Assembly (NCBI RefSeq): GCF_023091745.1
Contig: NC_068910.1
Coordinates: 86,990,170 to 87,054,169 of the forward strand
DNA length: 64,000 bases
Direction: 5' to 3'
Origin: Budorcas taxicolor
Lineage: Eukaryota > Chordata > Mammalia > Artiodactyla > Bovidae
Positions 32,876 through 42,989 of the stretch are shown piece by piece (position 1 is the first letter of the stretch; each line of letters begins with the position of its first letter). The notes beneath the pieces are model-generated. The model had not been told where the DNA came from. It saw nothing but the letters and a program-made list of their open reading frames with translations, and searched no databases. Position numbers and translations under genes: made by a program.

Positions 32876-33995
32876 ATGAACTTGTCACCCAGGGTACAAG
32901 TGGTTAACAAGGTGAAAGAATAGGGGACCGCTACTGCAGTGGTAGCTGAGGCATCATGGCACTCTGAGTACAAAGATGGCTCCCAGATCTTCCTGGGAAG
33001 GCTTCCTTATGAGCTGACCGAAGGAGGTATGCTCTGTGTAATTCTCCCAGCATGGAAGATTGTTAGCATTAGTCTCATGTGGGGCAGAAAGACAGGGATA
33101 TCTAAAATATTCCAGTTAATCTGCTCTGAGGACCAGAGAAGTACAATTTTGGCCCTTTACAATTTTAATGGAATCAAGATAAAGGGAAAAATTATCTGAG
33201 TCAAACATGTATCCAGCTACCATCCTCCTCAGGCCCCAGAGGATGGGGGTGATGCCACCAGAAAGCTCTGGGAGAAAGGCTGTGGGGCTCAGACACCCAC
33301 ATCAGGTTTATCTAATAGCTCAGATGATGAGGCACTCTCAGAAGGGCATGAACAGAAAAAATCCAGAGAACAAAGAAGATCATAGTGAATACTGCTGTTG
33401 GAGGTAAAGATGAGTATGGACAGATGAAGAAGCCATTGTCCCTGTCAACCAGAGCCCAGATTTTAAAAAAGAAGGATGCTCAGGCTCTCATAAACATACC
33501 AAGGTGAAGTCAGAGAGTTTAGAGAGGGCTGCTGCTGCCGCTGCTGCTAAGTTGCTTCAGTTTTGTCCGACTCTGTGCAACCCCATAGACGGCAGCCCAC
33601 CAGGTTCCCCCATCCCTGGGATTTTCCAGGCAAGAACACTGGGGTGGGTTGCCATTTCCTTCTCCAATGCATGAAAGTGAGAAGTGAAAGTGAAGTCGCT
33701 CATTCATGTTCGACTCTTAGCGACCCCGTGGACTGCAGCCCACCAGGCTCCTCCGTCCATGGGATTTTCCAGGCAAGAGTACTGGAGTGGGGTGCCATTG
33801 TCTTCTCCACTAGAGAGGGCACAGAGCCCTAACAACCAACTACCCAGAGGCCAGCATGGCTGCTGCAAGTGACAGAATCCTGCAGGGTTCAGAGGTGCCT
33901 GGAGAGGGGGCTGAGGAAGGAGAATTCAAGTTCTGAGTTGTGCCCTTGATCAGTGGCCAGAGAGAAAGAGAGCCAGAAAGTGACCGAGGTGAAGC
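32876..33995 (+). pseudogene. RBMX2: RBMX2 processed pseudogene, split by a BOV-A2
   Basis: RBMX2 is an RNA-binding (RRM) protein of the spliceosome RES complex. The frame from the likely original start (32876) carries an in-frame TAG at 32921-32923. It then reads SWHSEYKDGSQIFLGRLPYE and LTEGG (RNP2 region), and later SEDQRSTILALYNFNGIKIK, the end of the RRM. The RNP1 region is degraded (ISKIFQLIC where an aromatic-rich KGFCFL-type motif is expected). After a stop following KGKII, homology continues as WEKGCGAQTP, then LERAQSPNNQLPRG, and a possible C-terminal tail near 33960-33995. The RRM runs without an intron, which points to a retrocopy. Limits are approximate: the first 180 bases upstream may be 5' UTR, and no poly-A tail or target duplication was found. 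Parent identification is from memory of the protein. Confidence 0.82.
33529..33810 (+). mobile_element. BOV-A2 SINE inside the RBMX2 pseudogene
   Basis: Full-length dimer with a 9-bp perfect target duplication, tagagaggg (33520-33528 and 33811-33819). It is clearly younger than the retrocopy. Confidence 0.95.
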
Positions 33996-33999
33996 TCAG

Positions 34000-34717
34000 A
34001 TAGATTTTAGCTGATCTGAAGGAATAGCCACGTACATTCTCCAATCCCAGTAACCACAGGCCAGGCCAAGGCTACAACCTACCTAGATCCTCAGATTTTG
34101 AAATGAAAGGTTGTATTTAAAATGCTCTGGAGCTGGAGCTTGCTATTAACATTATACAATTTCCGGGGCAGAATTTCTTTAAATATTTGAGCATCTGTTT
34201 TGGTTTAACTTTGTTTTCTTACAATCATTCAAAATTTTACAGTGGTTGAAATTACATAACCAGATTTGTATGGCTCCTTTGTTGAACTCTTGAAGTTTTG
34301 ATGCCCAAGATTTGAGTAGTGTTCTGTAGGGGTCCACCATATAGTAATCTCCTCCCAGAGTATTTAGCTTAAATATTATCATTTTCTATGTAGCAGGATG
34401 TGCAAGAGTTAGAAGCACTAGTTGATCTCTGTAGTCTTTTATAGTTCCAAACTCCTTAGGTTACTATGGGAGAATTTCAACCAGCATAGAGGGAGCTTGT
34501 TAATATCATGTGGTTTTTCTAGTAAGCAGTAAAATATATAGGAACTATTTAGGATAGTGCTTCTATACGGTTTTATGTATCAGTAGTCATAGATTTTTTT
34601 CTCACTGTAAGAATAAAGGGTAAATGATTCTTACAGAAAGCAGTATCACTTGAGATACATGACTAATCATGGTAGATTAAAAAGAGATTATCTCTGCACA
34701 TTCTTGCTATTCTTCTC

Positions 34718-34720
<3 letters not shown>
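34000..34720. other. Possible pseudogene 3' UTR, then unassigned
   Basis: The first part may be 3' UTR of the retrocopied mRNA. An AATAAA (34612-34617) is present but far downstream. Nothing else is recognised. Confidence 0.3.

Positions 34721-34769
<49 letters not shown>
34721..34769. repeat. (TG)n microsatellite
   Basis: About 24 uninterrupted TG units. It lies 5' of a plus-strand Bov-tA, so it is not that SINE's tail. Confidence 0.97.
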
Positions 34770-34771
<2 letters not shown>

Positions 34772-34781
34772 ACCTCAACGG

Positions 34782-34976
34782 GGCTTCCCTCATGGCTCAG
34801 CAGTAAAGAATTCATGTGCCACAGGTTCCAACCCTGGGTCAAGAAGATCCCCTAGAGGGGGGCATGGCAACCCACTCCAGTATTCTTGCCTGGAGAATCC
34901 CCATGGACAGAGGAGCTTGGTGGGCTATAGTCCGTGAGGTCACAAAGGTTCAGACATGACTGAAGTGTATACTTAA
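34782..34976 (+). mobile_element. Bov-tA SINE
   Basis: Head 'ggcttccctcatggctcag', body 'cactccagtattcttgcct' and end 'cagacatgactgaagtgta'. An (AT)n run follows at 34984-35000. Confidence 0.9.
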
Positions 34977-34999
34977 GCATGCATATATATATATATATA

Positions 35000-35655
35000 A
35001 ATATACAGATGTTCTAAGCAAGTATGATATTTTAGTCTCACAAGAAGCTGTTTTATCTGTTAGGGAGCTTGGGATATGTAAAGTGATATAGCATAATTGG
35101 AAATGCAAAGTGTTTCTGGAATTCTGTTAGTATTTGATGTTTGATTGATGAGCATTTCATTCCCATTTGCAATTTCATATTCTGCATATGGACAGAACTG
35201 CATATATGAACTTGCAAAGGTTACTGCTTAGGATGGAAACCTTAAGCTAACATTTCAGAAATTGCCTGTCCATTTTAAATAAGAATAAGTTCCCAAGATT
35301 CTAATATCTTGAATGACTTTGAATACTGTGACTTTGGACCAATCATTTTTTAAATATAGGAATTCTATGGCCTAAAATTTTGTCAAAAAATTCTACTTAT
35401 ATTACACTAGTACATATGAAGTTACCAGTACTATAAGCAATGAGCATATTGCTAATCTGCATTTACTCATCATGGAAATTTCTGTAGTAGACATTTACTA
35501 TGGATTGAAAGATCTTTATTATTGTAATATTTTCATAAAATAACTAAAAATAGAAAAATACTTTCAAATCAGTTATTAGAAATTAAAGATTTTATTTTTC
35601 CACATTTCTTTCTAATCTTTGCTACATGCATGCATATTTTACATAGTTGTAGGCC
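35000..35655. other. AT-rich stretch with nothing recognised
   Basis: No gene or repeat that I can support. Confidence 0.4.
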
Positions 35656-35659
35656 TTTC

Positions 35660-36740
35660 ATCTACCCATTTCACTCATTCATCCATTCAATAAGTATTTC
35701 TTAGGCCTATGCTAAATACCAGGGGCTATAACATAGTTGGGAATAAAAAAATGAATATGATGCAGTGCCTAACCAGGGGAAGTCAAGATATAGTGGAAGT
35801 GATGCATATGTTAACAGTTAAATTGGAAGTATATATGATCTTATTTGCAAAGCAGAAATAGAAACACAGAAGTAGGGAACCAATGTATGGATACCAAGGG
35901 GGTAAGGGGGTGTGGTAGGAATTAGAAGACTGGGATTGATAGATATCCGCTACTATTACTATGTGTAAAATAGATAACTAATAAGAACATACTTTGTGGC
36001 ACAGAGAACTCTACTTAATGCACTGTGTTGACCTGAATGGGAGAGAGGTCCAAAAGGGAGGGATATGTGTCTATGTATGGCTGACTCATTTTTTTTGTAC
36101 AGTAGAAACTAACACAGCATTGTAAAGTGACTATACTCCAGTAAAAATTAATTAGAAAAAAGGTATGTGGAGAGTGCCCTGAAATAATAAAAGGAGATAT
36201 GAGTGAGTCAGTGAGAGGAAGGAGGTAAGAAAGGACATTGCAGGCATGGATTCCAATGGGGGCAGAACTGAGGGGTGATGCAAGTGGTTCAGTGTAAGTG
36301 GCAGCACATGGCCCTGTGAAATAAAGCCGTTGAGAAAAGGAGAGATACAAGTCCTTGCATGTCCTGCAAATTATTCAAGCTTATCTTAATTTGAAGACAT
36401 CATTGGTTTTAAAGGGAAAGTGACATGGTGAAAAATATATTTATGGAAAGAGCGCCTGGCAGGGATGTAGAGAATGAAGTAGACGGAGGAGGCACTGGGT
36501 GCAGAGAGATGAGTAGGGGGCCAATTGCAGTAGTTTAGGAAAGGGTCGTGAGAACCTGAACACAGGCACCGTGGGACACGAGATAGAGAGGAACCCAGGA
36601 TTCTAAAAGATGCTTAAGAGATAATTCCAGGGGAAAAGGGAATGAATCCCAAATTTCCCACTAGAGCATATAGGAAGAGGAGCAAAGTCTATGTTGTAGG
36701 GAGGGAATGGAGGAAGACTGAGTTCCTTCTGCCGCTTGTC
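35660..36740 (-). mobile_element. L2-like ancient LINE, split by an L1 3' end
   Basis: The left flank (35660-35836) has the reversed L2 3' end order: 'cattcatccattcaataag', 'atgctaaataccaggggct'. The right flank (36162-36740) continues with the purine-rich antisense pattern common to old L2 copies ('gggccaattgcagtagttt', 'ggaaagtgacatggtg'). Boundaries are approximate. Confidence 0.5.
35837..36161 (+). mobile_element. Artiodactyl L1 3' UTR with tail
   Basis: 'gatcttatttgcaaagcag' to 'ctatactccagtaaaaatt' and an A-rich tail. It is the plus-strand counterpart of the fragments at 881-1330 and 10792-11105. 5' truncated in the 3' UTR, so it carries no coding sequence. Confidence 0.75.
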
Positions 36741-36744
36741 GGTC

Positions 36745-38222
36745 AAACAGGTTGATGGTCGCCCAGAATTTAACAATTAGGAAATTATTGGTAACCAGGG
36801 TGCGAGAAGTTCACAAGAAAGATGAGGAAGAAGACCAGGTAGCACTAAAAGTAAGAAAGTATAAACAGCACTTTCAAATATTATCTCTTGCTTATTACAT
36901 ATAAAATATATAGCTTTCCATAATTCTAATGGCTATATAGTATGTCATGTAGTGAATATAGAATAATTTAATTAAATATTCAGAAATATTTTCTTCCTGC
37001 ATTGAGCATGTGCTTCCATTCATTGAGCATGTTCTTATTTTGCTATTTCTTATGTTATTTATTTTTTATGTAATTTTATGTTATTTTTCCATGGGATAAA
37101 TTTTCAAGACTTGAGTCATTGGGTTGAGGAATACAAGTGTCTTCAGCTTTTCAGTTTTTCTAAGCCATTGATCACCATTTATACATATGATATAAGTGAA
37201 TTGGTTCAGTTCTAAAGAATTTGGTGAGTAAAATAAAATGACAAAATTCTTAACTGAAATCCATAGCTCTGATGAATATGGCCAGATATATATCATTTGT
37301 GTATGTGGTACATGCCCAGTCATGTAGGGTAATCATTTTTCTCAAATATTATTCTTTTGAAATAAAGATAGGCCTAGAGTTAGCAAGACTTTCAACCAAA
37401 GCCATATTGTGAGTTCATAATATTCTTGTTTGTATGTGTGTGACATGCTTATCTTGTTATTTAAAATTCTAATAGAATGAACAAAAAGTACTTATTTTAT
37501 CAGACATCGGGAGAACTAAACTTTATTCTTAATTCAGTGAGGTGGGAGTAAAATCAACTGTATTAACTTGAAACGTCATCTATGGAGTCCTTGATGACTT
37601 CCTAGATCTCTACAATAGAGCTGTCTGTGATTAGAAGGGTAGGCAGGTTGCACTTTTGATGCTCTCTATTCATATTGTAGGGTTCACTTATTGTCTAAAG
37701 CATGTGACATTAAATACCCATAGATTCATAATTGAAAATGAGCCATAAGTTAAATAACAAACTCTGTTATCAAAGATGATTGTTTTATAGGAGTACATAA
37801 TTTGGGGTAAGTCCATTACATAAGACTCAATAATTTGTGTTTAAATAATTAAGCTGACTTGCTAGGCCTAGTGTTGATTTTATTGTATTGTCTCTCCCAT
37901 ATCCCCCCAGTGTTTTGCTTTTCATTTATATGAGAGAAATAAGAGGCATGATATGAGTTTGGCTCATGTGTTTGAATATGGTTCCACAGGGAAGGTTTGA
38001 TAGAGCTGAATCTACTGCTTTTTAGAGACCTTTTATTTTGAGCAGCTACCTGAATAGCCTTCATTTTGTGACATCAAATGAGACGTATCTGTGCAACAGG
38101 AAGAGAGCAAGATATGACTGAGTGATGTTTTTTGAGTGAAACTTTAAATTGCGAGACCTTAAACTGAGATGGATACTCCTGTAGTTACATTTTTGTAAAA
38201 TGTGACAGACACAAATTTTTTT
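36745..38222. other. AT-rich stretch with nothing recognised
   Basis: About 1.5 kb. Minus-strand frames at 37081-37323 and 37849-38064 have no recognisable family. This is one of the longest repeat-poor stretches here. Confidence 0.4.
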
Positions 38223-38238
38223 ATCCTAATATTAAAGT

Positions 38239-38455
38239 GAAGTCACTCAGTCATGTCTGATTCTGCGACACCGTGGATTGTAAACTGCCCAGTTCCTCCA
38301 TCCATGGGATTTTCCAGGGAAGAATACTAGAGTGGGTTGCCATTTCCTTTTCCGGAGGGGCGGGGGGTCTTCCCAACCCAGGGATCAAACCCAGATCTCT
38401 GGCATTGCAGGCAGACTCCTTACCTTCTCTTATGTCTGAGCCACAAGAGAATTCC
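38239..38455 (-). mobile_element. Bov-tA SINE with a 16-bp target duplication
   Basis: Reverse-complement Bov-tA. The flanks carry a perfect 16-bp duplication, atcctaatattaaagt (38223-38238 and 38456-38471). A G-rich expansion (38353-38368) lies in the body. Confidence 0.95.
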
Positions 38456-39072
38456 ATCCTAATATTAAAGTATTCTTTTAATACCCAGGGGTTTCTGTTT
38501 TGTCTCATTCAAATACACAGTCAAACTCTTTCCTTTCCATAGACAAGGAAATCATTTGGTTTAATCACTTGAGCCCTTATTCAGAAGGCATCTCAAAGGG
38601 CTCGTCTACAAAAATAGATTTCAAGGCCACACATTCTGAAGGACAATTCAGTCCCTCCTTTCCTCTCATGCCCCTGTGTCCAAATGAAGAACCGCAATTC
38701 ATCAGTTGTTAATGTAATAAAAGGCACAAAATTTCATCGAATTGTGCTTCACCAGTAGGCTAGGATGGACTCACTCACAGCTTTATTCGTGAGATGGGGC
38801 AAGAGTAGTTTTTAGCCTATTCACATGGTCCCCAACCTATGGTGGTTCAGTTTACAAATTTTTTACTTTACAATAATGTGAAACTGATAAAATATTCAGT
38901 AGAAATTGTACTTCAGAGCTCGAATTTTGGTCTTTTCCCAGGCTAACAATGTACAATGGTATTTTCACATGATCCTGGGCAGTGGTGGCAAGCCACACCT
39001 CCCAGTCAGCTGTGTCACAAAGGTAACCAATCACTGCACTTCAGCCATTCTGTACCCATATAGTCATTCTTT

Positions 39073-39503
39073 TATTTTTTTTAAATTTACTTATTTTTAA
39101 CTGAAGGATAATTGCATTGCAATATTGGTTTGATTTTTGCCATACATCAACATGAATTAGCCATAGGTACACATATGTCCTCTTCCTCTTGACATTCCCT
39201 CTCTCTTCCCACCCTATACCACCCCTCTAGGTTATTAAAGAGCTCTAGTTTGAGTTCCTAAGTCAGACAGCAAATTTTTATTGGCTGTCTATTTTACACA
39301 CGGTAGTGCATGGGCTTCTATGCTACTCTCTCCACTTATATTATGTGCTCCTTCCCCACCCCCACTCTTGTTCTTAAGTCTGGTCTCTATGTATGTGTCT
39401 TCATTGCTTCCTTGCAAATAGGTTCATCCATACCATCATTCTAGATTGCATATATACATATACATTAATATATGATATTTGTTTTTCCCTTTCTGAATTC
39501 ACT
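39073..39503 (-). mobile_element. L1 3' UTR insertion with an 18-bp duplication
   Basis: Reversed ruminant L1 3' UTR starting with a poly-T/A-rich tail. The target duplication is cccatatagtcattcttt (39055-39072) and cccatacagtcattcttt (39504-39521), with one mismatch. No coding part. Confidence 0.88.
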
Positions 39504-39602
39504 CCCATACAGTCATTCTTTATATAATTTTCCATACAGTATTCAATACGTCTCAGGATATATTCAACACTTTATTATAAAATAGGCTTTGTGTTAGGTG
39601 AT

Positions 39603-39682
39603 TTTAGGGGTCGAACTTGTGTCTCTTAAGTCTCCTACATTGGCAGACAGATTCTTTATCACTAGTACCACCTGGGAAGCCT
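39603..39682 (-). mobile_element. SINE fragment, tRNA head only
   Basis: The reversed head region of a tRNA-derived ruminant SINE ('acattggcagacagattct', 'agtaccacctgggaagcct'). 80 bases only. It interrupts the Tigger-like repeat. Confidence 0.65.
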
Positions 39683-39859
39683 CTTGCTTAGGTGATTTTG
39701 CCCAACTAAGGCTAATGAAAGTGTTCTTAACACATTTAAGGTAGGTTAAGCTAAGCAGTGTTCTTTGGTAGGTTAGGTGTATTAAGTGCATTTTTGACTT
39801 AGGATATTTTCAATTTTGATGGATTTATCAGGATGTAATCCATTTTAAGTCAAGAATTT

Positions 39860-40397
39860 TAATACTGAAGTCAACTGGAACACAGCAATGACAATGTCAA
39901 CACTTTTCAGGCATTCTTAGTGGCTTTGAGTTTAGAAATTCATAAGTTTTTCAAAAGCAGTGGTAACATACTAAAATGACACATGGCATTCCAACCTATA
40001 TTTACATAATTACAGTGGATATGATTAATATTCATTGCATTAATGCTTGTTTTATCAATATCTCTTATGGCTGATTGACTCAATTTGCTAGTTGCTTGGG
40101 TATGTTCAAGAAATGATCCAAATTTTCTTTTCATTTCAGTTAAGGAGCTAGTCAGAGAAAATTAATTTTGATTTGTTGAGAGGCTAAAGTTTTCTCTTAA
40201 GTGAAAATCTCTTTGGTCTTCTAGACTAAACCCTAAATTGAGTTGCAATACATTTTTTGATGCTTTGCCTCACTTGATTCTTTTAATTTTAAATTAAAGG
40301 ACAATCTTGGACCATAAATACACAGAAGACAAAAATATATTGAGCTTAGGAGTTTTGTCTGCTCAGTGGTTGAGTAATTCAAAGCATCCTCTATTAA
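39860..40397. other. Nothing recognised
   Basis: No gene or repeat that I can support. Confidence 0.4.
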
Positions 40398-40398
40398 C

Positions 40399-40472
40399 AC
40401 CTGGTGGGCTGCTGTCTGTGGGTTCGCACACAGTCAGACACGACTGAAGCAACTTAGCAGCAGCAGCAACAA
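40399..40472 (-). mobile_element. BOV-A2 SINE fragment
   Basis: Reversed first monomer, ending in the 'agcagcagcagcaac' counterpart of the (gct)n start. Confidence 0.75.
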
Positions 40473-40474
40473 GC

Positions 40475-40985
40475 TTGAGAAGAATAGCATATAATAGAGT
40501 TAGTAGTGGAAACCAACACAGGGGAAATCTGACTGCAACTCTGTCTGAATATCATTAATACCCTATAGGCCAACTCCAAACTAGCAATATTTTAGGAATG
40601 GGACATTTCTTTTGTGGCTTGTTTACTCCAATGAGATGAATTTGAAGGGGGTAGGTAGCCCTGAAGAATCTTTCTCTGACAAGGCTATCCTTTGGGGTCT
40701 GCTTACTTTTGAAGCCAGGCATGTTAGTAAGAAAAGCTTGAGCAACAGGATAAGTTTCATATTTAAACTCTCAAAAGTTTGATATGCTTTAATAAGTGTG
40801 AGCATAGATTAGACTTGTACAGGGAGCCAAGTTTGAAGAAATACAGGCACAGAGCAGAAATGGATTTGGATGAGGTATTTTTATATTTCAAGGGGATACT
40901 TCTGAGGATTAGTTTTACTTTTTATTTGATTTAATATGTAATAAGTAATATTAACAAAGGTATCAGACTTTTGAGCTTAACTGAT
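40475..40985. other. Nothing recognised
   Basis: A 60-codon minus-strand frame at 40623-40805 has no family that I know. Confidence 0.4.
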
Positions 40986-40987
40986 TA

Positions 40988-41163
40988 CAGGTGACTCTTG
41001 AACAACGTGGAGGTTAAGGGCACTAACCTCCATATCTGTGGTTTTATACCCTTGGATTCACCCATGCTTGGCCTGTATAGTACTGTAGTATGTATTTATT
41101 GGGAAAAACCCATGTATATGTGAACTCCTGCAGTTTAAACCCATATTGTTCAAGGGTCAACTA
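40988..41163. mobile_element. Small Tigger-type MITE
   Basis: A 176-bp element with inverted ends: gtgactcttgaacaa near the left and ttgttcaagggtcaact near the right. It is bordered by TA dinucleotides (40986-40987 and 41164-41165), the target preference of Tc1/mariner-pogo elements. It has no coding capacity. Confidence 0.75.
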
Positions 41164-41790
41164 TATTTTCACAGGAATGGGCATCATTTTTATCCTTACC
41201 AATTTTAGTAAGCAAGGATTAGCAGACAGTATGGTAATTGCTGAAATAATGTGTGAGTGCCAATAAAAAAGCCTTCTGTTAAAATGCTAAGAATTTATTG
41301 GATAAAGGGTTCCTGCATTTTTTATTGTCATTTTTTTCCCCACAGTGCTTTTGACACATGCTTGCCTGTTGCTTCAGCTTCTTGCTGGATTTCTGTCAAG
41401 TAGGATTTTTTCAGTACAGGCTTACTTCACAATTATTTGCACTCTATTGCACATCACAGATAATCATAATTTTATAGATTGAAGGTTTGTGGCAACCTTG
41501 TGTTGAGAAAGTATTGGCACCATTTTTCCAATTTGCTCACTTCAAGTCGCTGTGTTGCATTTTGGTTATCCTCACAATATTGCAAACTTTTTCATTATTA
41601 TAATATATGTATGCTGATCTGTTTTCAGTGATCCTTGATGTTATTATTGCATTTGTTTAGGGGCATCACCAACCACTCTTATTTAAGATTAACTCAATTG
41701 ATAAGAGTTATGTGTGTTATGAACACCAACTGGCTGTTCCCTGTCTCTCTCCTTTTTTTCAGGCCTCCTTATTTCCTGACACAATAATAT

Positions 41791-42015
41791 TCAGTTTAGT
41801 TCAGTTCAGTCACAGTCATGTCTGACTCTGGGACCCCATGGACTGCAGCATGCCAGGCCTCCTTGTCCATCACCAACTCCTGGAGCTTAGCCAAACTCAT
41901 GTCCATTGAGTCGGTGATGCCATCCAACCATCTCATCCTCTGTCGTCCCCTTCTCCTCCCGCCTTCCATCTTTCCCAGCATCAGGGTCTTTTCCAATGAG
42001 TCAGTTCTTTGCATC
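41791..42015 (-). mobile_element. BovB LINE 3' end inside Tigger
   Basis: The reversed tail 'cagtttagttcagttcagt' is at the left. Only the last 225 bases are present. A 72-codon minus-strand frame is the BovB C-terminus (MLGKMEGGRRRGRQRMRWLD). Tigger sequence resumes at 'cagtgaataatccaat'. Confidence 0.88.
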
Positions 42016-42989
42016 TAAGCCAGTGAATAATCCAATAATGGCCTCTGAGCGCTCTGGTGAAAGGAAATGTTGCTGTCTCTCACTTTAAATCCAAAGCTAA
42101 AGACGATTAAGCTTTGAGATGAAGGCATGTTGAAAGCTGAGTTATGCTGAAAGCTTGACCTCTTGTGTCAAACAGTTAGCCAAGTAATGAATGCAAAGAA
42201 ACTTCTTGAAGGAAATTGAAAGTGCTACTCTAGTGAACACACTAATGGTAAGAAAGCAAGACAGGCTTATTGCTGATAAAGAAAAAGTTTTAGTGGTCTG
42301 GATAGAAAACCTAACAAGCAACAACATTTCTATAAGCTAAAGCCTAATCCAGAGAAAGGTCCTAACTTTTTCAGTTCTGTGAAGGCTGATAGAAGTGACA
42401 AAGGTGCAGAAGAAAAGTTTGGAGCTAGCATAGGTTGGTTCATGAGATTTTTTAAAAATTAATTAATTAATTTTGATTGGAGGATAATTACTTTATACTA
42501 CTCTGGTGGTTTTTGCCACACATCTACGTGAACCAGCCACAGCTGCATATGTGTCCCCCCATCCTGAACCCCCCTCCCTCTCCCTCCCCACCCCATCCCT
42601 CTAGGTTGTCCCAAAGCACCAACTTTAAGTACCCTGATTCATGTATTGAACTTGCACTGTTCATCTATTTACATATGGTAATATACATGTTTTAATGTTA
42701 TTCTCTCAAAGTATCCCACCCTTGCCTTATCCCACATAGTCCAAAAGTCTGAGTGTTTTATTTTTTATTTTTTGTAAAGGATGTAATCCTTTTCATTTGT
42801 GTCTCTTTTGCTGCCCTGCATATAGGATTGTCATTACCATCTTTCTAAATTCCATATATATGTGTTAGCATACTGTATTGGTATTTCTCTTCCTGACTTA
42901 CTTCACTCTGTATTCTATGCTCCTGTTTCATCCCTCTCATTGGAACTGACTCAAATGCATTCCTTTTTATAGCTGAGTAATATTCCATT

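Larger units (their letters stand above)
38830..39855. mobile_element. Tigger-like (pogo) non-autonomous DNA transposon, interrupted
   Basis: Sequence flanking a nested L1 and SINE fragment reads as one old element: 'tatggtggttcagtttaca', 'gtagaaattgtacttcaga', 'cacctcccagtcagctgtg', then beyond the L1 'aattttccatacagtattc', 'cactttattataaaatagg', and after the SINE fragment 'gattttgcccaactaaggc' to 'ttatcaggatgtaatccat'. This is the order of a Tigger-related repeat known to me from mammalian genomes. Terminal repeats are too diverged to place exact ends. Confidence 0.5.

Noticed and set aside
34650..34937. Frame with a long Cys-Val run as a cysteine-rich protein
   Set aside because: It is a translated (TG)n microsatellite joined to a Bov-tA SINE. 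The frames at 26441-26794 and 51326-51604 have the same explanation.
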